64,000 nucleotides of DNA from NCBI GenBank assembly GCA_910577075.1, contig CAJTKV010000001.1:14238-78237 (forward strand), written 5' to 3'. The position numbers were made by a program, and so were the translations under genes. Position 1 is the first letter of the stretch, and the number at the start of each line of letters is the position of its first letter. This document shows, one piece after another, positions 33,256 through 41,347 of this stretch. The notes beneath the pieces were generated by a model. The model was not told where the DNA came from. It saw nothing but the letters and a program-made list of their open reading frames with translations, and did no database searches. The stretch is from an uncultured Bacilli bacterium. Its GTDB lineage: Bacteria > Bacillota_I > Bacilli_A > RF39 > UBA660.

Positions 33256-34347
33256 CTATTTCCTTTTTTCTTGTATTTCTCTCGTCAAATCATGCATTAT
33301 TGTACAATATTCACAAAGAAGACATCCTTCATTTTTAAATATATCTAAATCATTTTCTAACATTTTTATAGCCGCATATTCACTACATTCATAAAAAGTT
33401 TCTGTATCACATTCTTCTTTGCCTGCAAACTCAGAATTTTCTGAAGGTCTGAACGCCAATATACATGGATGTATTCCATTCATCGTCAATTTATCAATTC
33501 CCTTTTTGATTGTATCAACTGGTGCAATACCACATATTAATGTACTGCCAACTTTGTTGCCACCTAGTAATTCATTTGCATAAATTCCTCTTTTAATATA
33601 TTCATCTATACCAATTGCGCCCTTACCTGGACAAATCTCTCGTCTTAACTTTTCGTCATATATCTCAATATTAAAGCCAAATGAAGTTGCTCCAACATCA
33701 ATCAATTTCTTTATTTCTTCTCTAGTTGGCGGAACCATTTCCACCCAAATGGGAATGTCTTTGGATTTTTTTCTGATTTTATCTATTATATTTATAAAAT
33801 TTGCTGTAGATCGTGGAAGCGGTAAATATGTACCTCCTCCAAGACAAACATGATATTTCCTTTCATCCTTGGCAAAATCGACTACTTCGGCAATCTCATC
33901 AGGAGTAGACTCATTAACTCTTTCTCCGCATCCACAAAACTTACACTTCAAATTGCGCTTGTTATAATCACATCCTGTATAAGTCATATGGAGATACTTC
34001 TCCCCTTCATCGATAAATATCTCCGATGTCAATCGATTTGTTGAAGTCTTTTTCTCATACCACTTTGGCGGATCAATAAAAGCAACATCACAGATAATAT
34101 TGTCATTAATATCAGATAATGAAAGTTTATCTAAACTGCCAACTAACTTGTAACCGACATTTTCCGTGTTTTCATATAGCACATTTGCTAAAACAGATAC
34201 TTTACTACCTAATTTGATCATTATCCCAAAATATCTTCCCTGTTTATGCATTTCACTAGGATTTTGGTGCTCATATATCTGTTCCGCCAAATCATTAGCT
34301 AATATTCCATGGCAAATTATATCTGCCTTTACTCTTATTAAATCCAT
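33256..34347 (-). CDS. Radical SAM protein with an additional C-terminal cysteine motif
   Basis: The protein has 363 residues. The cluster motif is LHMTYTGCDYNKRNLKCKFCGCG; the spacing between the first and second cysteine (Cx7C) is wider than the usual Cx3C, so the cluster may be bound by CDYNKRNLKCKFC in a non-standard way. A TIM-barrel-like core follows (VCLGGGTYLPLPR, IWVEMVPPT, FGFNIEIYDEKLRREICPGKG). The C-terminus has CLLCEYCTIMHDL, which may hold a second cluster. The N-terminal 130 residues are a beta-rich domain. The product is unknown. It is paired with another radical SAM gene upstream and a Nudix gene downstream. Confidence 0.72.
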   Translation of the reverse strand: MDLIRVKADIICHGILANDLAEQIYEHQNPSEMHKQGRYFGIMIKLGSKVSVLANVLYENTENVGYKLVGSLDKLSLSDINDNIICDVAFIDPPKWYEKKTSTNRLTSEIFIDEGEKYLHMTYTGCDYNKRNLKCKFCGCGERVNESTPDEIAEVVDFAKDERKYHVCLGGGTYLPLPRSTANFINIIDKIRKKSKDIPIWVEMVPPTREEIKKLIDVGATSFGFNIEIYDEKLRREICPGKGAIGIDEYIKRGIYANELLGGNKVGSTLICGIAPVDTIKKGIDKLTMNGIHPCILAFRPSENSEFAGKEECDTETFYECSEYAAIKMLENDLDIFKNEGCLLCEYCTIMHDLTREIQEKRK

Positions 34348-34384
34348 TAAAACACCTCTTAAATAGATTATATCATAAATAAAA

Positions 34385-35818
34385 CTATTTACTATTATTA
34401 TCCAAAAATTTATCTAAATACTCTTTCCAATCCTCGGCATTTTCTTCTTCAAACAAGTGATAAAGAATTGCTACAATTATTTCATGTCTATTGCTGGCCT
34501 CTTGCATTCCTGCCTTAGTCATCATCAAATCCTTAAGACACAAAAGTTTATTAAAACAATGTCTAACTACGCTATCATCGCATAATTTGTAATTACTAGC
34601 TTCTATCCTATCATCGGGAAAAGAATTTCTATCAAAAAATGGCTTACCATTACTCTTTTGATAATCAAGACTTCTTAAAATTCCCGTAACTCCTATGGCA
34701 TCACACATGTAAGCATCACTTACAATCATTCCTTCGATGCTCTTAGGTCTAATACCCATCAAAGACTTTTTATAACCAATGCTTTTAATTGAATCTAAAA
34801 CTATATTCTGACTATCTTCATCTACTTTAGCTTTAGTCATAATATCCTTGGCATTTTGCAAGTTACTAGCATGTTCTTCGCCAAATATTTTATAATCATC
34901 TACTTCATGCAAAAGGGCAATTAATGAGGGAATAAACACATCGACATTTTCCGATTTGGCAAATTTTAAAGTTAAATCATATACGCGATTAACATGTTCC
35001 ATACCGTGTCCTGATTTATCCTTCTTTAATATTTTTAAAACTTCATCTTTAACTTTTGATATTATTTGATTTCTCTCTTTATAATAGTTAGTAACATCAC
35101 TACTTCTCCTAAAGACCTTAACTTTATCACTTAAAAAACCAATAATTTCATCTTCATCTCTACATGCATTATAAAATAATTCGTTTTTATTGGAAAAATG
35201 TACTGTTTCTGAAGATTTTTCTTCCGTAAATAGCGAACCTACTACGACAGTTTCTATATTCTTCTTATCAATTAAGTCTTTATATAAATTCATGTCTTTA
35301 ATCGTTATATTCTCAATAACTGGTTTAATATACAAAACAACAGGAATATTAGAATTAAGCAAATCAAAAGTTTTAAATCTTCTCTCCAAATTCTCTGTTG
35401 CTTTCTCATATTTTTCATATTCACTTATAGTGCTATTGCTGACAAATATTATCAACTGTCCATAATAACTGATAAGGGGGATTAATTCTTTAACATCATC
35501 ATAAGATACATATCTTTTTGTTGATATCTGTACCTGATTACCTTTTGCTAGAAAATATCTTGCTACCTCTAGTGTATCTTTTTTATTTGCCTCATCAAAA
35601 CACTCAGAAAAACACCCTAGAGTAATTAAAGTATTCTTATCATACTTAAAATTAAATGTATCAAGCATTTCAAGTACTTCAATACTTGTTTTTCTCTCCA
35701 TCTTATTCATTCCCATTTTAGATAAATAACAAAACTTACATTTACTTTTACATCCCAAACATGTATTTATAAATATTCTTTTTTTATCTCTAGCAAAAAT
35801 ATAGCCATTGTCTATCAT
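34385..35818 (-). CDS. Radical SAM / HD-domain fusion protein
   Basis: The protein has 477 residues. The N-terminal half is a radical SAM domain with FINTCLGCKSKCKFCYLSK (Cys23, Cys27, Cys30 form Cx3Cx2C; Cys20 is extra) and ITLGCFSECFDEA, akin to SPL-type proteins. From about 255 an HD-type hydrolase begins: SGHGMEHVNRVYDLTLKFAK, then PSLIALLHEVDDYKIF. The usual HD doublet reads HE here, although the following DD and the distal SDAYMCDAIG (Asp) are present. The pairing of a radical SAM domain with a nucleotide-type phosphohydrolase is unusual and suggests modification or hydrolysis of a nucleotide-like substrate. GAAGG lies before the ATG. It heads the operon with 33256 and 32839. Confidence 0.75.
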   Translation of the reverse strand: MIDNGYIFARDKKRIFINTCLGCKSKCKFCYLSKMGMNKMERKTSIEVLEMLDTFNFKYDKNTLITLGCFSECFDEANKKDTLEVARYFLAKGNQVQISTKRYVSYDDVKELIPLISYYGQLIIFVSNSTISEYEKYEKATENLERRFKTFDLLNSNIPVVLYIKPVIENITIKDMNLYKDLIDKKNIETVVVGSLFTEEKSSETVHFSNKNELFYNACRDEDEIIGFLSDKVKVFRRSSDVTNYYKERNQIISKVKDEVLKILKKDKSGHGMEHVNRVYDLTLKFAKSENVDVFIPSLIALLHEVDDYKIFGEEHASNLQNAKDIMTKAKVDEDSQNIVLDSIKSIGYKKSLMGIRPKSIEGMIVSDAYMCDAIGVTGILRSLDYQKSNGKPFFDRNSFPDDRIEASNYKLCDDSVVRHCFNKLLCLKDLMMTKAGMQEASNRHEIIVAILYHLFEEENAEDWKEYLDKFLDNNSK

Positions 35819-35913
35819 AAAAATTTTTCCTTCTTATACATATTTATTAAATTATATCATAATAATTTCATCCTGTAAGAATAGTCTCTTCATCAAAAAT
35901 AAGAAGACAACAA

Positions 35914-35942
35914 TTGACATTATGTGATGTTTTTAATATAAT
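35914..35942 (+). promoter_or_regulatory. Consensus sigma-A promoter (TTGACA - 17 - TATAAT)
   Basis: TTGACA at 35914-35919 and TATAAT at 35937-35942 are exactly 17 bases apart, a perfect housekeeping promoter. It drives the NAT-like gene at 35972, whose ATG lies 29 bases after the -10 box behind AGAAAGGA. Confidence 0.85.
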
Positions 35943-35971
35943 GTTATTAACATACAGAAAGGAACACTTAT

Positions 35972-36985
35972 ATGAAGATTACTACCAATAACTCTGATAA
36001 AGGAAATAGTTTTACAAGTATAGCAAGAGGTAGATATACTTCCATAAAAAAGAAAAAAATCACTTCTTTCATCGACTATAATTCTCTTGATTTAAATCTT
36101 ATTTCTAAGCTTTTAAATCAAGTTATTCAAAATTACACATATAGCACATTTGATCTTATTAAACTAATTAAAGAAAATTTTAATGGCAATATTAAAAAAA
36201 GCATTCAATCCGTTGATGATTACTCAAAAGTTCGCTTCAATTGTTATTATGCTACTAAACTTTTAAAAGAAAAACTAAAAAATAAAGGGATTGATACCAA
36301 ATATGTTTCTTACAAGTCAATTGGTTTTTCTTCTCCATCTGGTGACGAACTTATCAAAGAGGCACATATTTCATTAGTTATACCTACCATCCACAATGAA
36401 AGAATCTATTATCTTGTTTTAGATCCCGGCTATCGCATTCCAGAACCCATGGGTTTTTATAAATCCAGCAAAATTACTAATCTAAAAATTGATCATGATG
36501 ATATCTCAATTCAAAAAACAAGTAGCAACATCTATCCTTATTGCATGAAAATGAAGGGATATAATAGATATTCTATCGATGAAAACAGTTATTCTTGTGA
36601 AGAATATTTTAATTGTGATTATGAGACGTTGAATCCTGAAGAAATTCTTTTTCCCATCTCCTATACAATTCTAAATGGCTATCGAATAATTAATTATAAT
36701 GAAGACAAACAAAAATCGGCTATGATAAAAGTTATGATTTTAGAAGAATATCTCGAATGCTATGACTGCAATCAAAGTATTTCTTTTGCATTTTCTGAGT
36801 TAAAAAATATGTCTAAAGACCAACTATATAACCTACTAACGCCCTTCTGTGATAAATTAAAACAAGACGTTCAAGAATTAGTAGAAATAATTTATTTTAT
36901 ATTGAATAATAATAGCCAATTTATTAGTGAAATTATGAATAAACCTGTTTTAAAAGAATTTAAAAAGAATATTACTTATCATTAA
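35972..36985 (+). CDS. NAT/transglutaminase-like cysteine enzyme, family unknown
   Basis: The protein has 337 residues and no signal peptide. A Cys-His-Asp triad is suggested by FNCYYATKLLKEKLKNKGID (Cys91), EAHISLVIP (His132) and YYLVLDPGYRIPEPM (Asp151). The spacing (41 and 19 residues) and the sequence around the acid (LDPGYR) resemble arylamine N-acetyltransferases and related papain-fold enzymes. The N-terminal 80 residues are basic and helical. The C-terminal 150 residues are unlike known NATs, with SYSCEEYFNCDYETLNPEEI. The gene has a perfect consensus promoter. Its 3' end overlaps that of the convergent gene at 36972 by 14 bases. The acyl donor or substrate is unknown. Confidence 0.5.
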   Translation: MKITTNNSDKGNSFTSIARGRYTSIKKKKITSFIDYNSLDLNLISKLLNQVIQNYTYSTFDLIKLIKENFNGNIKKSIQSVDDYSKVRFNCYYATKLLKEKLKNKGIDTKYVSYKSIGFSSPSGDELIKEAHISLVIPTIHNERIYYLVLDPGYRIPEPMGFYKSSKITNLKIDHDDISIQKTSSNIYPYCMKMKGYNRYSIDENSYSCEEYFNCDYETLNPEEILFPISYTILNGYRIINYNEDKQKSAMIKVMILEEYLECYDCNQSISFAFSELKNMSKDQLYNLLTPFCDKLKQDVQELVEIIYFILNNNSQFISEIMNKPVLKEFKKNITYH

Positions 36986-37790
36986 ATCGTGTAGAGACAG
37001 ATATTTCGAAAGGAACCATAGATCCGTCCTCCACAACATTGATTTCAACTCCAAAATGCCCCATTCCATCTTTTAATAATTCTTCTTGTTCCATATAAAG
37101 AGGAAATACAACATCATTTATTAACTTTCTGAATACCTTTTTTTCTATGCCTTTATAACAGTTTGGCATAGTTTTTATTATCTCTTCTTTTTTATCTGGA
37201 TAGGCATCAAATAAAAAATCTCGTCTTATTTTCAAAGTTTCTAAATATTGAATTTGATTTATCTCACCTGTTTTATATTTTTGAATAGACGAATCATCCA
37301 TAAATGGAACATCATCCCATGGAATAATCCAGCTCTCATGACTTCCTCTTCCTCTAGACAATAAGCCACAACCAAAACTAGGGCCCACATAATCTATATA
37401 TAAGAAATGTCCTATCTTTACATCTAGTCCAAATCCTCCTTCAGTATGAATTCTTTCATTTGTGCCCGGCTTTAAATCTTCCAAGATTATTACAGCATCT
37501 GGCACTAGTTTTTTCACATCTCGAATATATTGATTAACTCTATCTCTATGAAACGTTTGTCCCTCTGGCAGTTTTCCTTCAACTCCTCTAGGGGAATCAC
37601 ATCTAACTGTCATAGTGTTAACGGGAAATTCATTCTTTACCTTTTCCCACTCTTCTTCATTATCAATGACATACATCTTATTTAACGGACTTAAATGCGG
37701 TAAATATTTATCAACTAACGCTATACCTTTGCATTTTCTGTAAGTATTTATAAGTGCCATATGTTCTTTTTTAGATATATCTAAAATCAT
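36972..37790 (-). CDS. Conserved-looking protein of unknown function
   Basis: The protein has 272 residues starting at ATG 37790 with GAGGAATG upstream. It is soluble, with no signal or membrane segment. Notable segments are VNTMTVRCDSPRGVEGKLPE, VIILEDLKPGTNERIHTEGG, the glycine/arginine stretch FGCGLLSRGRGSHE, and the final VEDGSMVPFEISVSTRFNDK. The TVRCDSP and ILEDLKPG pieces could belong to an ATP-grasp or PEP-synthase-like nucleotide-binding fold, but this is a guess. It is followed on the same strand by nothing; the convergent NAT-like gene overlaps its end. I do not recognise the family. Confidence 0.55.
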   Translation of the reverse strand: MILDISKKEHMALINTYRKCKGIALVDKYLPHLSPLNKMYVIDNEEEWEKVKNEFPVNTMTVRCDSPRGVEGKLPEGQTFHRDRVNQYIRDVKKLVPDAVIILEDLKPGTNERIHTEGGFGLDVKIGHFLYIDYVGPSFGCGLLSRGRGSHESWIIPWDDVPFMDDSSIQKYKTGEINQIQYLETLKIRRDFLFDAYPDKKEEIIKTMPNCYKGIEKKVFRKLINDVVFPLYMEQEELLKDGMGHFGVEINVVEDGSMVPFEISVSTRFNDK

Positions 37791-37816
37791 TTATACATTC
37801 CTCTTTTTTATTATAA

Positions 37817-38371
37817 TTAATTTAATATATGACTTATAGTTCTATCAATCTGATTAATAATTTCTTCGTCGTCTTTAGTAGGGAGGGTATTTGTATTTAA
37901 AGAATATATATAATCCTTCTGCAAATCGAATTCAGCATTTAACTTTTTAAATGTTTTTACTGATATATCAATTGCATTATCTGGAGACCCATTGCCGCCA
38001 CCAACAAGTATTAGTATTCCCTTCTTTTTCTTCATATTATTAGAAATATTTAAAAAATACTTATTACTCCATATATAATTTAATCTTGTAAATACTGAAA
38101 ACAATGGTGGAGTTACATACGAAATATATATTGGAGATGCAATAATTAAAACGTCATAGTCATCCTTCAATATTACAGCCATATTATCCTTTATAGAACA
38201 TCCTTCATTTTTCCAACAATATCTACAATCTATACACGGTTTAATATCATCTTTATAAGCATTTATTTCATCAAACTCCGTATCACTTGGAAATCTCTCT
38301 TTAACTTTATTAATAACAAATGCTGTATCTCCATTATTATGGGGAGAACCGTTCAAAATAAGCGCTTTCAC
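37817..38371 (-). CDS. NAD(P)H-dependent FMN reductase / flavodoxin-like protein
   Basis: The protein has 184 residues and a GTG start with GGAAG seven bases upstream. ALILNGSPHNNGDTAFVI is the FMN phosphate loop. IKPCIDCRYCWKNEGCSIKD is the cysteine motif of the iron-sulfur flavoprotein-like NADPH reductases. DVLIIASPIYISYVTPPL forms the flavin face and LVGGGNGSPDNA a later loop. Such enzymes reduce flavins, quinones or xenobiotics. The four cysteines could bind metal but are too few and too close for the 4Fe-4S motif of true Isf proteins. It lies 26 bases upstream of the unknown gene at 36972 in the same direction. Confidence 0.85.
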   Translation of the reverse strand: MKALILNGSPHNNGDTAFVINKVKERFPSDTEFDEINAYKDDIKPCIDCRYCWKNEGCSIKDNMAVILKDDYDVLIIASPIYISYVTPPLFSVFTRLNYIWSNKYFLNISNNMKKKKGILILVGGGNGSPDNAIDISVKTFKKLNAEFDLQKDYIYSLNTNTLPTKDDEEIINQIDRTISHILN

Positions 38372-38479
38372 ATTATCACTTCCATGATTATTATAACATT
38401 TCCTACCCTCAAAGTTCTACCTTATTTTCTTTAACAATTATTTCTGTTTTTATTAAATTGCCTAACTTTTTGAATTTTA

Positions 38480-38514
38480 AAAGGATGTGCACATAATTTT
38501 TGTTTACATCCTTT
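38480..38514. terminator. Bidirectional terminator hairpin
   Basis: A nine-pair stem AAAGGATGT (38480) / ACATCCTTT (38506) has T-rich sequence on both sides. It lies between the flavin reductase gene and the SEC-C remnant, and would end minus-strand transcription coming from the APH-like gene. Confidence 0.7.
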
Positions 38515-38577
38515 ATTTAGCGCATTAAGCTATACTTTTAAATTATTTGCAAAATGTCAATAAAACTTTTATCTTTC

Positions 38578-38619
38578 TTATTTACGGCAGCAATTCTTAT
38601 ATTTCTTACCACTTCCACA
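38578..38619 (-). pseudogene. SEC-C zinc-motif remnant 1
   Basis: On the minus strand the codons from 38619 read CGSGKKYKNCCRK and then TAA. This is the zinc-binding SEC-C motif found at the C-terminus of SecA (41348) and other proteins. The DNA matches the secA 3' end at 36 of 42 positions, the differences being mostly third-codon positions. Upstream in this frame there is a TAG a few codons away and no preceding protein, so only the terminus survives. Confidence 0.6.
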
Positions 38620-38722
38620 AAGCCTTTTCTATTAGCGTTTGTGTGAGATCTTGGCAACACTCCACAGCAATCGACAAACCTAGCAGATTGTATATAAAAA
38701 ATGATTATTCTTATAAAAACTA

Positions 38723-39643
38723 TCACAATTTTTTACCATCTTTTGAGGTAACTACTTTAGTTGCTATTAACACATCATTTTTCAATTCATCTAATTCAGG
38801 ATATCTTACTAATTGTTCTAGAAAATAAACTATATCATATATTCCTAATCTTTCATATAGATTTGGAGTATTAACTAATTCAGGATAATACTTATTAACA
38901 TATGACATTATATTTGAATAATCATTAGCATCTGTATATTTTTCTGTTTCTTCACTAGCAAATTTCCATGGCTTTCTTATCATTCTATAAAGTATATCTA
39001 ACTCGAAATCTCTTGGTGCATACATTGATCTTTCAAAATCAATTATTTTAATCTTTCCATTATCCACAAATATATTATCAAAGTGAAAATCATTATGAAC
39101 TAAGACAAATTCATCAGAATCAAGATATTCATCAAAATCAGAGTAGGCTTGTTCTAATAATTTTTGTTCTTCGTCATTAAAGATATTTAATTCTTTAGCT
39201 TCTTCATATAAAGGATTAAATTCTTTCTTCATATATTCTGACCAATTATATTTCTCCCCTTTAATGCTGTGCATCTGTTTCATAGCATCACATAGTTGTC
39301 TTATTATATCTTCTCTTTGTTCTTCAGAATAAGTATGCCACACATTAAATAAAGAAACACCATTTACTTTTTCAAGTATTTCATAAAAATATGGAAGATC
39401 TTTTTTATCTGTACTTGAATAATATAACTTAGGTATTAGAGTATTACCTTTATTGGAATTATAAAAAGTGATTTCTTTTTTAAACTCTTCTTCATTATCC
39501 AAATCAGTACATACTTTAACTATATAAGAATCATTTACTTTATATAAAGTATTTGTGAATCCAACATTTATTTTTTCGCACCTTGGATTTGTACCAAATA
39601 CTGATGTATTGGTTCTAACTATTAAATCTATTATTTTGTCCAA
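38723..39643 (-). CDS. Aminoglycoside-phosphotransferase-like (APH/choline kinase fold) kinase
   Basis: The frame is open to an ATG at 39682, but GGAAG is placed eight bases before a TTG at 39643, which gives MDKIIDLIVRTN as the N-terminus; the ATG has no ribosome binding site. The product has 306 residues. The nucleotide-binding lobe has INVGFTNTLYKVNDSYIVKVC with the lysine. The catalytic loop is LVHNDFHFDNIFVDN (HxDxxxxN) and the metal-binding motif is IIDFERSMYAPRDFELD. The family phosphorylates aminoglycosides, choline, homoserine and other small alcohols, so this is not evidence of drug resistance. It sits between two SEC-C remnants downstream of secA. Confidence 0.85.
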   Translation of the reverse strand: MDKIIDLIVRTNTSVFGTNPRCEKINVGFTNTLYKVNDSYIVKVCTDLDNEEEFKKEITFYNSNKGNTLIPKLYYSSTDKKDLPYFYEILEKVNGVSLFNVWHTYSEEQREDIIRQLCDAMKQMHSIKGEKYNWSEYMKKEFNPLYEEAKELNIFNDEEQKLLEQAYSDFDEYLDSDEFVLVHNDFHFDNIFVDNGKIKIIDFERSMYAPRDFELDILYRMIRKPWKFASEETEKYTDANDYSNIMSYVNKYYPELVNTPNLYERLGIYDIVYFLEQLVRYPELDELKNDVLIATKVVTSKDGKKL

Positions 39644-39780
39644 CTTTATCACTTCCTTCTCAATTATATCATACACCCTCATGTTTATCAGTGAATTAGG
39701 GAAAAGACATGCGTATAATTACCTAAATATTATAATCATAGAAAAACCCGCAATATCTTTATTTATGTGGGTTCTCGATC

Positions 39781-39840
39781 TTATTTACCACAACAATTTT
39801 TATATTTCTTACCGCTTCCACAAGAACTTCGTACTCTCAT
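39781..39840 (-). pseudogene. SEC-C zinc-motif remnant 2
   Basis: A 19-codon frame from an ATG at 39840 reads MRVRSSCGSGKKYKNCCGK and stops with TAA. The DNA from the first cysteine codon to the stop matches the secA 3' end at 37 of 42 positions, all differences synonymous. No ribosome binding site precedes the ATG. It is most likely the surviving end of a SEC-C protein, or a duplicated piece of the secA terminus. Confidence 0.55.
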
Positions 39841-39941
39841 ATTATCAATACTTACAATATTTATAATATTATTGATTTTTTTAGGTAATTCTTATATTAT
39901 CTGCATTATTAGTATCATTTTTATTATAAATATTTCTCTAC

Positions 39942-39969
39942 TGTGGACAAATTGAGGACATTGTCCACA
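39942..39969. repeat. Inverted repeat of TTGTCCACA near the rhuM gene
   Basis: TGTGGACAA (39942-39950) and TTGTCCACA (39961-39969) form a nine-pair perfect inverted repeat with a 10-base loop. The same 9-mer occurs again at 41269-41277, on the other side of the RhuM gene. It differs by one base from the DnaA box TTATCCACA. There is no T-run, so it is not a terminator. Confidence 0.55.
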
Positions 39970-40023
39970 ATTGTTCACTGATATAGGTATATCATATTTT
40001 AACAATTTATAATAATGTTCCAT

Positions 40024-41049
40024 TTACTTATTTTCTATTTGTTTTGTTTCACTTAACAATCTATCAAAATCAGATACATAATTATTGTCTTGAATAACTT
40101 TGTACCTTTCATACTCACTTTCGGCTTTTTCCTTTGCCTGTTTGTGTGATATTTTACCTTTTCCCTCTAAAACATCATAATGAAATACTCTTAATGCATT
40201 TTCCACTTCATTCTTCCAGTCATTCATATACATCGCAATATTTCTTTCGGCATTATTTTCGGCAATATCTAAAAATAAGTTGACTAAATTATTCAAATTC
40301 TTAATTTCTTTTTCATCTAAATAGTTTTTAGCAATTATAACATCTGATTTCATTATTTTCCCATCAGGAGATTTCTCCCACGTCTTAAGACCCATATTAT
40401 CTTTTTTGGAATCTGCTCTTTCATAAACAATTTCAGCAGCAGTCTGACCAGTTATAGCAAAGTGGAATTTATTTTGAACCGTTTGATAAAATGTTATAGC
40501 TATATCACTATCCTTATCGTAATCAATTGAACATTCAGCAAATATATCGGTAATTTTTTGATAAAACATTCTTTCACTTGTACGAATTAATTTAATTCTT
40601 TCAAGCAATCTTTTAAAATACTCTTGATCAGACTTTCTTGCTTTCATAAATCGTTCATCATTTAAAGCAAACCCTTGAACCATGTAATCTTTAATTATCT
40701 TATTTGCCCAAGTTCTAAATTTGATTGCTTTTTTAGAATTAACTCTAAATCCAATAGAAATAATCATATCAAGATTGTAGTAAGGGTAAACCCTTTTTAC
40801 ATTTCGATTTCCTTCCTTTTGAACTTGTGCAATTTTTGCACAAGTTGAAGTTTCTTCTAGTTCTTCGTCTTTATATATATTATTGATATGTCTAACAATC
40901 CCACTTCTATCAATGCTAAACAGAGTTGATAAGGCTTCTGTATTTAACCAAACATCTTCGTTTTCTAATAATACTTCCACTTTAGTATTACCATCTTCGT
41001 CATTATAAAATAAAATGTTTTTTTCATTTCCAATTAGTTTATCATTCAT
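40024..41049 (-). CDS. RhuM-family protein (virulence RhuM domain)
   Basis: The protein has 341 residues from the ATG at 41049 (AAGAAGGTG upstream). The core ENEDVWLNTEALSTLFSIDRSGIVRHINNIYKDEEL, then VYPYYNLDMIISIGFRVNSK and FRTWANKIIKDYMVQGFALND, is the RhuM signature, with a DNA-binding-like N-terminus related to phage antirepressors. The C-terminal half (ITGQTAAEIVYERADSKKDNMGLKTW) matches the longer RhuM form with a Fic-like or AbiEi-like DinG region absent. RhuM genes occur sporadically on islands and near restriction systems, and their biochemical role is unclear. No restriction genes are adjacent here. The gene lies between secA and the SEC-C remnant and is probably horizontally acquired. 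Confidence 0.88.
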   Translation of the reverse strand: MNDKLIGNEKNILFYNDEDGNTKVEVLLENEDVWLNTEALSTLFSIDRSGIVRHINNIYKDEELEETSTCAKIAQVQKEGNRNVKRVYPYYNLDMIISIGFRVNSKKAIKFRTWANKIIKDYMVQGFALNDERFMKARKSDQEYFKRLLERIKLIRTSERMFYQKITDIFAECSIDYDKDSDIAITFYQTVQNKFHFAITGQTAAEIVYERADSKKDNMGLKTWEKSPDGKIMKSDVIIAKNYLDEKEIKNLNNLVNLFLDIAENNAERNIAMYMNDWKNEVENALRVFHYDVLEGKGKISHKQAKEKAESEYERYKVIQDNNYVSDFDRLLSETKQIENK

Positions 41050-41212
41050 TATTGCACCTTCTTTAATAATTATTCTTAAAGTAATCAACTAATAATATTA
41101 TGTTATTATATAATTCTTCTGTTCTTAGCATTTCCTGTAATTCATATCTATCATATTTTTGATTAAAAAATATTCAATATTTACTGCCATAATTATTTCA
41201 ACTCGACATTCA

Positions 41213-41250
41213 ACAAAAAAGATGTCAACAAATTTATTTTTGCTGACATC
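41213..41250 (-). terminator. Terminator downstream of secA
   Basis: On the minus strand GATGTCA/TGACATC forms a seven-pair stem followed by six T residues, about 100 bases after the secA stop. The 41050-41347 gap holds this structure, the TTGTCCACA at 41269 and an otherwise AT-rich sequence with no gene I can support. Confidence 0.7.
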
Positions 41251-41347
41251 CCTTAATTTCAATGAATTTTGTCCACATTTTATTCAATCGGTTGACAAAC
41301 AACAAATTTGTTACCTTTTAAAAATTTAACTTTTCCATTATTTCATA

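Noticed and set aside
38723..39643. The APH-like kinase as an aminoglycoside-resistance gene.
   Set aside because: The fold includes many kinases for choline, homoserine and other alcohols, and the sequence does not match a named resistance enzyme that I can recognise.
39942..39969. A replication origin or DnaA-box cluster.
   Set aside because: The 9-mer has G where DnaA boxes have A or T, there is no AT-rich unwinding region with a box array, and no dnaA or dnaN gene is nearby.
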